64,000 nucleotides of DNA, from contig CAYSYM010000017.1 in the NCBI GenBank assembly GCA_964435115.1, positions 1-64,000 of the forward strand, given 5' to 3'. Positions 17,875 to 26,805 of this stretch are shown in pieces (the first letter of the stretch is position 1; each line of letters opens with the position of its first letter). The DNA comes from CAYSYM01 sp964435115. Lineage in GTDB: Bacteria > Chloroflexota > UBA6077 > CF-72. A program made the translations under genes and the position numbers. A model generated the notes under the pieces. It had not been told where the DNA came from. It saw only the letters and a list, made by a program, of their open reading frames with translations, and did not search any database.

Positions 17875-18903
17875 ATGATCGAGCCTGGCGAACTGCTGGC
17901 AGCGGCTGGCGTTGCGTTGCTGGTGTCGACAGCCGTGGCCGGCTGGTTTCGGCGCTGGGCGCTGCGTCGCGCCTTGCTGGACATGCCCAACGCGCGCAGC
18001 CTGCACGCCGTGCCCACGCCGCGGGGTGGCGGGGTGGGCATCGTCGCCGGGTTCATGGCCGGGTTCGCCGTGTGGGTGGCGCTGGGCGGCGGCATCTCCC
18101 CGCGCGCCCTCGGGTGGCTCGCGGGGGCGCTGCTCGTCGCCGGCGTCTCGTTCGTTGACGACCTGCGCTCGCTGTCGGCGCGCGTCCGTCTCGCCACGCA
18201 CCTGCTGGGTGCGGGGGTGCTTACGCTCGCCGGCGTGCAGGAGCGCGACCTGCCGATGCTGGTGGCGCTCCCGCTGGCCTTCTTGTGGGTCGCGTTCGTC
18301 ACCAACGTCTACAACTTCATGGACGGCGTCGACGGGCTCGCCGCCGGCCAGGCGGTGGTCGCCGGCGGCGCCTACGCGGCCGCGGGCCTGCTCGTCCGCA
18401 ATCCGCTGGTCGCGGCCAGTGGCGGCCTGCTCGCGGCGGCGTCGGCCGGGTTCCTGGCCTTCAACCTTCCGCCCGCTCGCCTCTTCATGGGCGACGTCGC
18501 GAGCACCTTCCTCGGGTTCAACTTCGCCGGCCTGGCGCTGCTCGGTAACCTCTCCGTCGGTGGCGGCTGGCTACCGATCGAGTTCGGCATCGTGGTACTC
18601 GCTCCGTTCCTGTTCGACGGCATCGCCACGCTCGCGCGCCGGGTGCTGGGAGGCGCGCGGTGGTATGAGGCCCACCGATCGCACTACTATCAACGCCTCG
18701 TGCAGGCGGGGCTGTCGCACGGCCAGGTGAGCGCCGCCTACGTGCTGCTGGCCGCGCTGGCAGCGACCGCCGGCGTCGTCGGGCTCCTGCTGGAGCAGCC
18801 GGCCCGGCAGGCGCTCACGTTCCTGGCCTTCACGCCAATGCTGGGGGTCGTCCTCGCCGTGTGGCGTCTCGAGCGGCGGCCCGCGCGAGCGGCGGGCCCG
18901 TGA
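17875..18903 (+). CDS. Polyprenyl-phosphate sugar-1-phosphate transferase (WecA/WbpL-like)
   Basis: Integral membrane enzyme of 342 residues that starts glycan assembly by moving a sugar-1-phosphate from a UDP-sugar to undecaprenyl phosphate. Diagnostic motifs are MPNARSLHAVPTPRGGG, VDDLRSLSA, NFMDGVDGLA, FMGDVAS and the cytoplasmic HRSHYYQRL, with 9-11 hydrophobic segments. The last motif favours the WbpL/WecA branch over MraY. The ATG at 17875 follows CGAGG. It lies just upstream of wecC and a CapD-like gene, which would make its sugar donor. Confidence 0.9.
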   Translation: MIEPGELLAAAGVALLVSTAVAGWFRRWALRRALLDMPNARSLHAVPTPRGGGVGIVAGFMAGFAVWVALGGGISPRALGWLAGALLVAGVSFVDDLRSLSARVRLATHLLGAGVLTLAGVQERDLPMLVALPLAFLWVAFVTNVYNFMDGVDGLAAGQAVVAGGAYAAAGLLVRNPLVAASGGLLAAASAGFLAFNLPPARLFMGDVASTFLGFNFAGLALLGNLSVGGGWLPIEFGIVVLAPFLFDGIATLARRVLGGARWYEAHRSHYYQRLVQAGLSHGQVSAAYVLLAALAATAGVVGLLLEQPARQALTFLAFTPMLGVVLAVWRLERRPARAAGP

Positions 18904-19024
18904 CCGGCGCCCGGTCCGGGCGGTGGGCCACAGCCTGGCTTGCGTCTGCCCCGATGCGGCTCACCTGCCGGGCCAGTTGGAAGACAAAGCGCGACGCGCC
19001 TAGCGGCGGGAGGATGAGGGGCTG

Positions 19025-20371
19025 GTGTCCGTAGAACGAGAGGCGTCTCTGTCGAGCGCGAAGCCGAAAGTGTGCGTGCTCGGCCTGGGCTACATCGGGC
19101 TGCCGACCGCGAGCATGTTCGCCGTCTCCGGCTACCCAGTCGTCGGCGTCGATCCCAGCCCGCGCGTGCAGGCGGCGCTCCGCTCCGGTCGCCTGCACAT
19201 CGAGGAGCCGGATCTGGAGACGCTGGTGTCGGCGGCGCTCAACTCGGGCCATCTGCGGATCCAGACGCAGCCGGAGCCAGCCGACGTGTTCGTCATCGCC
19301 GTGCCAACGCCGTTCGTGGCAGCGACCCGGGCAGCCGACCTGGGCGACGTGCGGCACGCCGCCGAGGGGCTGCTGCCACACCTCCGGCGCGGTAACCTCG
19401 TCATCCTGGAGTCCACCGTTCCGCCGGGGACCACACGGGACGTGCTGGCCCCCATCCTCGCCCGCTCGGGGCTGGAGCCGGGGCGCGACCTCCACGTGGC
19501 GCACTGCCCGGAGCGGGTCCTGCCCGGCCGAATCCTGCTGGAGCTGGTGCAGAACGACCGCCTGGCCGGCGGGCTCACCCCCGCCTGCGCCGAGTCCGCC
19601 GCCAGCCTGTACGAGAGCTTCGTCACGGGTGCGGTGATCCGCACCGACGCGACGACGGCCGAGATGGCCAAGGTCATGGAGAACACCTACCGCGACGTGA
19701 ACGTGGCGCTGGCGAACGAGTTCGCGTTGATCGCCGAGCAGGTCGGCGTGGATGTCTGGGAGGCGATCGAGCTCGCCAACCGGCACCCGCGCGTTCACGT
19801 GCTGCGGCCGGGGCCCGGTGTGGGCGGGCACTGCGTCGCCGTCGACCCGTGGTTCCTGGTCCAGGCGGCACCCGCGGAGGCGCGCCTCATCCGCGCCGCC
19901 CGCGAGGTGAACGACGACATGCCGCGGCGCGTGCTCGACCGGCTCGCGGCGCTCGCTCGGCCCCCGGCCAGGATCGCGGTCCTCGGACTCGCCTACAAGG
20001 CCAACGTCGACGACGTGCGTGAGAGCCCGGCGCTGGACGTGGCCGAGCGCGCCGTGGCTCAGGGCTACGACGTCCGCCTGTGCGATCCGCATCTGCCGGA
20101 CGCGACCCGCTCCCTTCCGGCGCCGCTCGTGCCCCTGGAACAGGCCGTGGCCGACGCCGAGGTGATCCTGCTGCTGGTCGACCACGAGGCGTTCAAGGGG
20201 CTCGACCCCGACCTGGTGGGCGCGCTGGTGCGGCGCAAGCGCATCCTGGACGCGCGCCACGTGCTCGACGCCGCGGCCTGGCGCGGCCGGGGGTTCGAGG
20301 TCGCGGTGCTCGGGAACGGGCGGACGGTGCTGGACGCGAGCCGGGCGGGCGCCTCCACGGCGACGCGCTGA
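19025..20371 (+). CDS. wecC: UDP-N-acetyl-D-mannosaminuronate dehydrogenase
   Basis: NAD-dependent oxidation of a UDP-HexNAc to the uronic acid. VCVLGLGYIGLPTASMFA is the NAD-binding turn, ESTVPPGTT and EMAKVMENTYRDVNVALANE are the central helix, and GPGVGGHCVAVDPWFL contains the catalytic Cys. LGLAYKANVDDVRESPALDV marks the C-terminal UDP-binding domain. The 448 residues fit WecC/WbpA. GTG start at 19025. A uronic acid product would give the AsnB-like amidotransferase a plausible carboxyl substrate, which is inference. Confidence 0.88.
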   Translation: MSVEREASLSSAKPKVCVLGLGYIGLPTASMFAVSGYPVVGVDPSPRVQAALRSGRLHIEEPDLETLVSAALNSGHLRIQTQPEPADVFVIAVPTPFVAATRAADLGDVRHAAEGLLPHLRRGNLVILESTVPPGTTRDVLAPILARSGLEPGRDLHVAHCPERVLPGRILLELVQNDRLAGGLTPACAESAASLYESFVTGAVIRTDATTAEMAKVMENTYRDVNVALANEFALIAEQVGVDVWEAIELANRHPRVHVLRPGPGVGGHCVAVDPWFLVQAAPAEARLIRAAREVNDDMPRRVLDRLAALARPPARIAVLGLAYKANVDDVRESPALDVAERAVAQGYDVRLCDPHLPDATRSLPAPLVPLEQAVADAEVILLLVDHEAFKGLDPDLVGALVRRKRILDARHVLDAAAWRGRGFEVAVLGNGRTVLDASRAGASTATR

Positions 20372-20374
20372 GAG

Positions 20375-21904
20375 ATGGCGACCCTGCCGCGCTTCATCCC
20401 AGCGCCCTGGCAGGTCGTCGTCCTCGAGGCGCTCGCCGCTGCGGCCGCCTACACGCTGACGCTGGTGCTGCGCTTCGCCGACGAAGGCACGGTGCCGGCT
20501 GCCTACGCGGTGCGCGCGTTGCCGTGGGCCGTACTCGCTGCTGCCGTCCACATCGGCGCGGGGCAGTTCGCTGCCTGGCTGCGCCGGCCGCGCTCGCCGC
20601 TGGCGGGGCACCCAGTCGCGCCGTTCGTCGTCGCGGGCGCGGCGGCGCTCGCCGCCATCCTGGCCGCCAACGCCGTCCTCACCGCGCTCGACATCCGCAT
20701 GCCCATGTCGGTGGCGGTGCTGGGGCCCCTGCTAGCCGCTGCTGCCAGCGCCGCCCTGCGGATCGCCGCCACCCGGGCCGATGTCTCCGCGGATGACCTG
20801 CTGCCGCGACAGATCGTGCAGCTCGACGTGGACGCCTGCGCCTCCGCGTTGCGGGGCCGCCGAGTCCTGATCACCGGCGCGGCCGGCTCGATCGGCTCGG
20901 AGCTGGCGCGCCAGGTGCTGGCGGTCGGTCCCGCGGCACTGGTGCTGTTGGATGTCAACGAGACGGGCCTGTACGAGCTGGAGGGCGAGCTCGCCGCGGT
21001 GCGTGGTCCGGCCGCCGTGGAATCGGTGATCGGCGATGTGGCCGACGGCTGGCGGGTGCGCCAGCTCTTCCTCGAGCAGCGGCCCGAGGTTGTCTTCCAC
21101 GCCGCCGCCTACAAACACGTCCCGCTCGTCGAGGCCAACCCCGGGCAGGGGTTCACCACGAATGTGCTGGGAACGCTGGCGGTGTGTGAGGCGGCCATGG
21201 CGGCGGCGACGGAGCGCGTGGTCGTCATCTCCACCGACAAGGCGGTCAACCCGGCGAGCTTCATGGGCCTGACCAAGCGGGTTGCCGAGCTGATCGTGGC
21301 CGCGCTGGGCCAGCAGTCCCAGCGCACCGTGATCTCGGCCGTGCGGTTCGGCAACGTCCTCGGTAGCCGGGGCAGCGTCGTCCCCACGCTCCTCCGGCAG
21401 ATCGACGCCGGCGGCCCGCTCACCATCACCCACCCGGACGTCCAGCGCTACTTCATGACCATCGCCGAAGCCGCGAGCCTCGTCCTTCGCAGCGCCGCCT
21501 TCGGCGATCCAGGCGCTATCTTCGTGCTGGACATGGGTGAGGAGCTGCGCATCGTCGACCTGGCGGAGCGGCTGGTGCGCTTGAAGGGGCTGAAGCCGGG
21601 TCGTGACATCCCGCTGATCTACACCGGCTTGCGACCGGGCGAGAAGCTGCGCGAGGAGCTCTCAGGCGAGCACGAGACGCTGGCGGCGACCGAGCACCCG
21701 TACGTACGGCGGGTGGTGGCGGCCTACGCCGTGATCGGCGAGCGGGTGCTGGCCGGGGTGCGCGACCTGGACGAGCGGCGTCGATCGAGCGGCCTGCGGC
21801 CCGACGAGTACCCTGCGGTGCTCCGCCGGCTCGTCGACTCTGCTGTGCGCCCGCTCGACGCGGTGCCCTCCGGCGCAGGGGCCGGGTGCAGCGCCTTGGA
21901 CTGA
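20375..21904 (+). CDS. Nucleoside-diphosphate-sugar dehydratase (CapD/WbpM-like), short form
   Basis: A 509-residue membrane protein related to UDP-GlcNAc 4,6-dehydratases. Residues 1-135 contain about four hydrophobic segments. The catalytic SDR domain starts near residue 163 with RVLITGAAGSIGSELARQVL and has VFHAAAYKHVPLVE, STDKAVNP and MGLTKRVAE, with Met in the Tyr position as in WbpM. Typical members (600 or more residues) have a second Rossmann (CoA-binding-like) domain between the membrane part and the SDR. Here only about 25 residues join them, so that domain is missing. The frame is intact, so this looks like a natural short form. Start ATG is four bases after wecC. Confidence 0.87.
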   Translation: MATLPRFIPAPWQVVVLEALAAAAAYTLTLVLRFADEGTVPAAYAVRALPWAVLAAAVHIGAGQFAAWLRRPRSPLAGHPVAPFVVAGAAALAAILAANAVLTALDIRMPMSVAVLGPLLAAAASAALRIAATRADVSADDLLPRQIVQLDVDACASALRGRRVLITGAAGSIGSELARQVLAVGPAALVLLDVNETGLYELEGELAAVRGPAAVESVIGDVADGWRVRQLFLEQRPEVVFHAAAYKHVPLVEANPGQGFTTNVLGTLAVCEAAMAAATERVVVISTDKAVNPASFMGLTKRVAELIVAALGQQSQRTVISAVRFGNVLGSRGSVVPTLLRQIDAGGPLTITHPDVQRYFMTIAEAASLVLRSAAFGDPGAIFVLDMGEELRIVDLAERLVRLKGLKPGRDIPLIYTGLRPGEKLREELSGEHETLAATEHPYVRRVVAAYAVIGERVLAGVRDLDERRRSSGLRPDEYPAVLRRLVDSAVRPLDAVPSGAGAGCSALD

Positions 21905-23634
21905 CGCTCCGGACCGTCCGGTACCTCCGACCCGCCCAGGTGCTCGGACGAGCTCGGTTCGTGGCCGAGCGCGCCGCGGTGCGGGCGCGACCGGGCGTGC
22001 TGGAGCGGCGCTATCAGCGCCAGCTCGTGGCCCTCAAGCGGGAGGCGCGGGACGCGGGTCCGCTCTGGGCCTGGCCGGCCGCGGCGTTCGATCCAGCGGC
22101 GCGCGCCGACCTGGAGCGCGCCCGGCAGGTGCTGCGGGGCCGCTTCACCTTCCTCAACCAGCCCCGCAAGCTGCACGAGCCCATTGCCTGGTCGCCGCGC
22201 GACACGCCCCGGCTGTGGATGTTCCACCTCCACGCGTTCGCCTATGCGATCGACCTGGCAGTGGCGGCTCGCGAGGGCGAGGCCGGCGCGTACGCGCGGT
22301 TCAAGTCGCTCGTGCGCCAGTGGCTCGAGCGCCACCCGGTCGACGAGCGCGACCCCTGGCACCCCTTCGTCGTGTCGGGTCGGCTCATCGCCTGGCAGCT
22401 GGCCCGCGACCTGCTCCGCCCGGAGCTTGCGGGTGACCCGGCGTTCGACGTGACGCTGGCCGAGGCGTTGCTGAAGCACGCGGCCTACCTGGACGAGCAC
22501 CTGGAGACGGACGTTGGTGGCAACCATCTGCTGAAGAACCTCGTCGCCCTATTGCACGTCGGCTGTGCGTTCGACGGTCCCGCCGCTCGCGGCTGGCGCG
22601 AGCGTGCTAGCCGCCGCCTCGAGGGCGAGCTGCAGCGGCAGGTGCTCGCGGACGGCGGCCACTACGAGCGTTCGCCCATGTACCACCTGCTGGTTCTGGC
22701 CGACCTGCTGGTGGCGCTGCGCGCGTCAGGGAAGCGCGCGCTCCCCATTGCCGCTCCGATCGCCGAGGCGGTGCGGCGGATGCAGCGCTTCGCCAAGCGG
22801 CTGAGGCACCCTGATGGCGAGATCCCGCTGTTCAACGATGCGGTGCTGGGCGAGGCCCCGCGCCCGGAGACGCTCTTCGGTCCGCGCACCCAGCCTGCGG
22901 ACGAGCCGCTCGCGGAGAGCGGCTACTTCCTCCTCCCGGTCGCGACGCCGGAACCGGGCGGCCTGCTCATCGCCGACTGCGGCGCTCCCGGCCCGGACGA
23001 GCTGCCGGCGCACGTTCACGCGGATGCCCTCTCGTTCGAGCTCTCGGTGGGAGAGCGCCGCGTCCTGGTGGACGGCGGAGTGCTGAGCTACGAGCCCGGC
23101 CGGATGCGCGACTACTTCCGTGGAACGGCGGCGCACAACACCGTCCAGGTGGGAGGCCAGGATCAGAGTGAGGTGTGGGGGACCTTCCGCGTGGGGCGAC
23201 GGGCGCGCGTCCACCGTGAATGCTGGCGTGCGGAGGGCGACGACCGCGTCCTCGTGGGGTGGCACGACGGCTATAGCCGGCTCGGGGTGCGCCACGAGCG
23301 CGAGTTCCGCGCTGTCGCTGGCAGCGGCTGGCGCGTCCAGGACCGGCTGTACGGCCACGGCGCGCACCAGGTCGTCGCCCGCCTCCGGCTGCACCCCGAC
23401 TTTACCTGGCGCGCCGACGGCGCCGAGTACGTGGCGGTCGGCCGCGATGGCGCGGCGGTCCTGCGGGTGCGCCCCTTCGGGCCGATCGAGACACTCGTGG
23501 AGCGCGGGGTGGACGCACCGCGCTTCAACCAGCCGCGCGACATCCAGGTGCTGGCCGTCCGTCTGGTTGGCGGGCCCCCCGCCATCTTCGGCTGCTGGCT
23601 CCTCCTCCCCGGAGGCACGCCCACGATCGTCTGA
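21886..23634 (+). CDS. Heparinase II/III family protein
   Basis: A 582-residue protein with an alpha-toroid N-terminal part (HPFVVSGRLIAWQLARDLL, ETDVGGNHLLKNLVALL, GGHYERSPMYHLLVL) and a C-terminal beta-sandwich (GGVLSYEPGRMRDYFRGTAAHNTV). These match the alginate/heparinase lyase superfamily. Such proteins in glycan loci are thought to trim or edit uronic-acid polymers by beta-elimination, which suits the WecC product. No signal peptide is evident. The GTG start lies inside the CapD-like gene, overlapping by 19 bases, so it is translated from the same mRNA. Confidence 0.87.
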   Translation: MQRLGLTLRTVRYLRPAQVLGRARFVAERAAVRARPGVLERRYQRQLVALKREARDAGPLWAWPAAAFDPAARADLERARQVLRGRFTFLNQPRKLHEPIAWSPRDTPRLWMFHLHAFAYAIDLAVAAREGEAGAYARFKSLVRQWLERHPVDERDPWHPFVVSGRLIAWQLARDLLRPELAGDPAFDVTLAEALLKHAAYLDEHLETDVGGNHLLKNLVALLHVGCAFDGPAARGWRERASRRLEGELQRQVLADGGHYERSPMYHLLVLADLLVALRASGKRALPIAAPIAEAVRRMQRFAKRLRHPDGEIPLFNDAVLGEAPRPETLFGPRTQPADEPLAESGYFLLPVATPEPGGLLIADCGAPGPDELPAHVHADALSFELSVGERRVLVDGGVLSYEPGRMRDYFRGTAAHNTVQVGGQDQSEVWGTFRVGRRARVHRECWRAEGDDRVLVGWHDGYSRLGVRHEREFRAVAGSGWRVQDRLYGHGAHQVVARLRLHPDFTWRADGAEYVAVGRDGAAVLRVRPFGPIETLVERGVDAPRFNQPRDIQVLAVRLVGGPPAIFGCWLLLPGGTPTIV

Positions 23635-23769
23635 GCGAGGGCGTGAGCCGGCAACGGCTCGGCGTCGTTCGCCAGGTTCTCGCGGAGCAGACGGACGTTG
23701 ACGCCACGCTCTCCACCTCTCGACCCCGGGGGCAGCCGGGCCGATGCAACCCCCGTTCGTGTCGTTCGA

Positions 23770-23819
23770 CCCTACCCCACGGAGTGTCGGCAGCCGGCTT
23801 CGCCGGCCTGGGGGTAGGG
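23770..23819. terminator. Nested hairpin between converging genes
   Basis: Outer arms CCCTACCCC (23770-23778) and GGGGTAGGG (23811-23819) enclose a second stem GCCGGC-TTC-GCCGGC-type hairpin (23793-23807). It sits between the 3' ends of the heparinase-like gene and the RNase J gene and may stop transcription from both sides. No U-tract follows, as is common in GC-rich genomes. Confidence 0.6.
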
Positions 23820-23827
23820 CTGCAGGC

Positions 23828-25528
23828 TCACACTTCCGTCACGACGGGCAGGATCATGGGGCGGCGGCGGGTGCGCTCGTAGACGAAGGCGTTGAGGGTG
23901 TCGCGGATCTTGCCAACCAGGTAGCCCACGTCCGGTGGGCCCGCCGTCCCGCCGGTGACGGCCTCCTCCACCCGTTCACGCGCGTCCTCGTACAGCCCGT
24001 CGCTGTCGCTCGGATCCAGGAACCCGCGCGAGACGAAGTCCGGCCCGCTCAGCAGCTCTCCCGTCTCGCGGTCGAGCGTGACGGAGACGAACAGGACGCC
24101 GTCGGCCGCCAGCCGGCGCCGGTCGCGCAGCACCACGCTCGTAACCTCGCCAACGGTCAGCCCGTCCACGAGCACCGAGCCGGATGGGATGGGCGTCTCC
24201 TTCCTGGCTCCGTCAGGCGCGAAGGAGACGACATCGCCGATCTCGGTGACGAACACGTGGTCGCGGCGCATCCCGCACTCCACCGCCAGCTCGCGGAAGA
24301 GCCAGAGCATGCGGTGCTCGCCGTGGAGCGGCACCAGGTACCGCGGGCGCAGCAGGCCCAACAGGTGCCGCAGCTCTTCGCGGCTGGCGTGGCCGCTCAC
24401 GTGCACCCGCGGGTCGATCGCCTGGTACACCACCCGCGCGCCGCGTCGGAAGAGGTTGTCGATGGAACGGGCGACGGACTCTTCGTTGCCGGGCACCGGG
24501 CTGGCGCTGAAGATCACCGTGTCGCCCGGCTGGATCTTCACGAGCGGGTGGTCGCCACGCGCCATCCGGCTGAGCACGCTCGTCGGCTCGCCCTGGCTGC
24601 CGGTCGAGAGCAGCACCACCTTCTCTGGCGGCAGGCTGTTCGCCTCCCGCACGTCGACGAAGCTGCCCTCCGGCACGTGCAGGAAGCCCAGCTCGCGCGA
24701 GACCCGCACGTTCTCCTCCATGCTGCGGCCCACCACCGCCGTCTTGCGCCCGAGCTTGTGCGCCGAGCGCACGACCTCGCGCAGGCGGCCGATGTTGGAG
24801 GCGAATGTCGTCACCAGCACCCGCCCCGGCGCCGACGCGATGAGCAGCTCCAGCGCCTCACGCACGCCCGACTCGGACGGCGTCCAGCCACGCTGCTCGA
24901 CCCGCACGCAGTCGCTCAGCACCACCAGTACGCCTTCGTCGCCCAGCGCGCGGAGCCGATCCTGGTCCGTCGTGCGCCCGTCGACCGGGGTGGGATCGAA
25001 CTTGAAGTCGCCAGTGTGGAACAGCGTGCCGACCGGCGTGCGGATGACGAAGCCCACCGCGTCCGGGATGCTGTGGTTGACGCCGATCGGCTCCACCGCG
25101 AACGGGCCGACCCGCGCCGTCTGGCCGGGGCTGATGGCGTGCTGGATAACCCGACCAAGCAACCCGTGCTCCCTCAGCTTGACCATGATCAGCCCCAGCG
25201 TCAGGGGGGTGGCGTAGATCGGGATGGGGTCGTGTGAATCGAGCTGCATGATCAGGTACGGCAGCCCGCCGATGTGGTCCTCGTGGCCGTGCGTGAAGAG
25301 GAGACCCGCCAGGTCGACGGTGCGGCCGGCCAGGTACGTGTAGTCCGGAACGACGAGGTCAACCCCGTGCAGCTCCGCTTCGGGGAACTTCACCCCGGCG
25401 TCGACCAGGACGAGCTCGTCACCAAATTCGATCAGCGTGGAGTTCTTGCCAACCTCGCCCACGCCGCCGAGGGGGCTGACGCGCAGCCGGTCCGAGCCGG
25501 CCACCGCCTCGCCGTCGTTCGTCGTCAC
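23828..25528 (-). CDS. rnj: Ribonuclease J
   Basis: Metallo-beta-lactamase/beta-CASP ribonuclease with 5'-3' exonuclease and endonuclease activity in mRNA turnover and rRNA maturation. LLFTHGHEDHIGGLPY gives the zinc ligands, GNSTL-like start is RVSPLGGVGEVGKNSTLIEF, and HVSGHASREELRHLLGLLRP is the beta-CASP motif C region. From the GTG at 25528 the protein has 566 residues, near the usual 555. A TTG at 25606 would add 26 poorly conserved residues. The 96-base divergent gap to nrdR should hold both promoters. Confidence 0.93.
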   Translation of the reverse strand: MTTNDGEAVAGSDRLRVSPLGGVGEVGKNSTLIEFGDELVLVDAGVKFPEAELHGVDLVVPDYTYLAGRTVDLAGLLFTHGHEDHIGGLPYLIMQLDSHDPIPIYATPLTLGLIMVKLREHGLLGRVIQHAISPGQTARVGPFAVEPIGVNHSIPDAVGFVIRTPVGTLFHTGDFKFDPTPVDGRTTDQDRLRALGDEGVLVVLSDCVRVEQRGWTPSESGVREALELLIASAPGRVLVTTFASNIGRLREVVRSAHKLGRKTAVVGRSMEENVRVSRELGFLHVPEGSFVDVREANSLPPEKVVLLSTGSQGEPTSVLSRMARGDHPLVKIQPGDTVIFSASPVPGNEESVARSIDNLFRRGARVVYQAIDPRVHVSGHASREELRHLLGLLRPRYLVPLHGEHRMLWLFRELAVECGMRRDHVFVTEIGDVVSFAPDGARKETPIPSGSVLVDGLTVGEVTSVVLRDRRRLAADGVLFVSVTLDRETGELLSGPDFVSRGFLDPSDSDGLYEDARERVEEAVTGGTAGPPDVGYLVGKIRDTLNAFVYERTRRRPMILPVVTEV

Positions 25529-25601
25529 GTCCTGATTGAAGCACGCCAGTGCCGCGCGTGGCGCGGGCGGTGGAACGCTCGGGTTGCGGGCGGCGTCTCC
25601 G

Positions 25602-25607
25602 TACAAT
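25602..25607 (+). promoter_or_regulatory. Candidate -10 box of nrdR
   Basis: TACAAT at 25602-25607 lies 17 bases before the nrdR ATG in the gap divergent from the RNase J gene. No convincing -35 hexamer is seen at the right distance, so this is tentative. Confidence 0.3.
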
Positions 25608-25624
25608 GCACGCAGGAACGCCCG

Positions 25625-26119
25625 ATGCGCTGCCCCGTGTGCCTCTCGTCGAACACGCGCGTGGTGGACAAGCGTGATTCGGCGGACGCGTCCACGACGC
25701 GGCGCCGGCGCCAGTGCGAGGCCTGCAGCTACCGCTTCACGACCTACGAGCGCCTCGAACTGTCCGCCCTCATGGTGGTGAAGAGCGACCGTCGGCGCCA
25801 GGAGTTCGACCGCGAGAAGCTGCGCCGGAGCATCCAGGTCGCCTGCACCAAGCGCCCGATCGGTTCCGAGCAGATCGAGCGGATGGTCGAGCAGGTTGAA
25901 GCAGAGCTGCGCGCGCGCGACCAGGCCGAGATTCCCAGCTCGGTGATCGGCGACCTGGTGATGGAGAAGCTGAGGCGCCTCGACCAGGTGGCCTACATTC
26001 GGTTTGCCTCGGTCTACCGGGCCTTCGCCGACGTGTCGTCGTTCGAGGACGAGCTGCGCACGCTCGTCGAGCGTGGGAGCCGCGCCCCTGGCGGCACGCA
26101 GGACGGCGCGCGTACATGA
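25625..26119 (+). CDS. nrdR: Transcriptional repressor NrdR
   Basis: Zinc-ribbon/ATP-cone repressor of ribonucleotide reductase genes. The start MRCPVCLSSNTRVVDKRDS and CEACSYRFTTYE give the four-cysteine zinc ribbon. VVKSDRRRQEFDREKLRRSI opens the ATP-cone, which senses ATP/dATP. The 164-residue length is normal. The ATG follows CAGGAA. Its stop overlaps the dcd ATG, joining two nucleotide-metabolism genes in one operon. No NrdR box or nrd gene is present in the window. Confidence 0.95.
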   Translation: MRCPVCLSSNTRVVDKRDSADASTTRRRRQCEACSYRFTTYERLELSALMVVKSDRRRQEFDREKLRRSIQVACTKRPIGSEQIERMVEQVEAELRARDQAEIPSSVIGDLVMEKLRRLDQVAYIRFASVYRAFADVSSFEDELRTLVERGSRAPGGTQDGART

Positions 26120-26745
26120 TCCTCTCGGACCGCTCGCTGCGTGAGGCGATCGAGAGCGGCTACATCGGCGTCGACCCGTACGATCCGGACCTCATCCAGC
26201 CGGCGTCGCTCGACATCCGCCTGGGCAACCGGTTCCTGGTGTTCCGCAACAGTGGGCGGGCGTACATCGACGTGCGAGAGCCCGCCGAGGAGCTGATGGA
26301 GCTGATCGAAGTCGGGCCGGAGCAGGCCTTCTTCGTGCACCCGCACTCGTTCTGCCTCGGCTCGAGCCTCGAGGCCGTGAAGATCCCGGACGACCTCGTG
26401 GCACGCCTCGAAGGGCGGAGCTCGCTCGGGCGGCTGGGTCTAGTTATCCACTCGACCGCCGGCTTCATCGACCCCGGGTTCGGCGCCGGGCCGGGGCGCG
26501 GCGCCACGGTGACGCTCGAGATCAGTAACATGGCGGACCTGCCCATCACGCTGTACCCGGGCATGCGGATTGGCCAACTGTCCTTCGCGCGTCTGGATCA
26601 ACGGGCCGAGCGCCCCTACGGTCCGGCGCGGGGGAGCAAGTACGCTGGCCAGCAGCTCCCAACCGCCAGCCGGCTGTACCTCGACTTCCGGTCGACAGCG
26701 CCAGCCCCAGGTGGGAGCGGCGCGCCCGCGGAAACCGCTCCGTGA
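26116..26745 (+). CDS. dcd: dCTP deaminase
   Basis: Converts dCTP to dUTP (and possibly on to dUMP in bifunctional members). MILSDRSLREAIESGYI, DLIQPASLDIRLGN, LVARLEGRSSLGRLGLVIHSTAG and FIDPGFGAGPGRGATVTLEI are family signatures; the catalytic Glu lies in the TVTLEI strand. The 209-residue length fits. Whether it also has dUTPase activity cannot be decided by reading. ATGA overlap with nrdR. A perfect 13-bp hairpin begins over its stop codon. Confidence 0.94.
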   Translation: MILSDRSLREAIESGYIGVDPYDPDLIQPASLDIRLGNRFLVFRNSGRAYIDVREPAEELMELIEVGPEQAFFVHPHSFCLGSSLEAVKIPDDLVARLEGRSSLGRLGLVIHSTAGFIDPGFGAGPGRGATVTLEISNMADLPITLYPGMRIGQLSFARLDQRAERPYGPARGSKYAGQQLPTASRLYLDFRSTAPAPGGSGAPAETAP

Positions 26746-26782
26746 GCGCCGCTCCGGCCGCCGGGCGGGGCTCACGGAGCGG
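26735..26782. terminator. Hairpin over the dcd stop
   Basis: CCGCTCCGTGAGC (26735-26747) pairs perfectly with GCTCACGGAGCGG (26770-26782) around a 22-base GC-rich loop. The 13-bp stem spans the dcd stop codon and precedes the CPBP gene by 23 bases. It is a likely terminator or attenuator. Confidence 0.6.
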
Positions 26783-26805
26783 GCGCCCGGCGCTCACGGC
26801 GTGAG

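Noticed and set aside
23744..25237. 497-codon plus-strand frame across RNase J
   Set aside because: It is the complement of a clearly conserved RNase J frame and has no recognisable motif.
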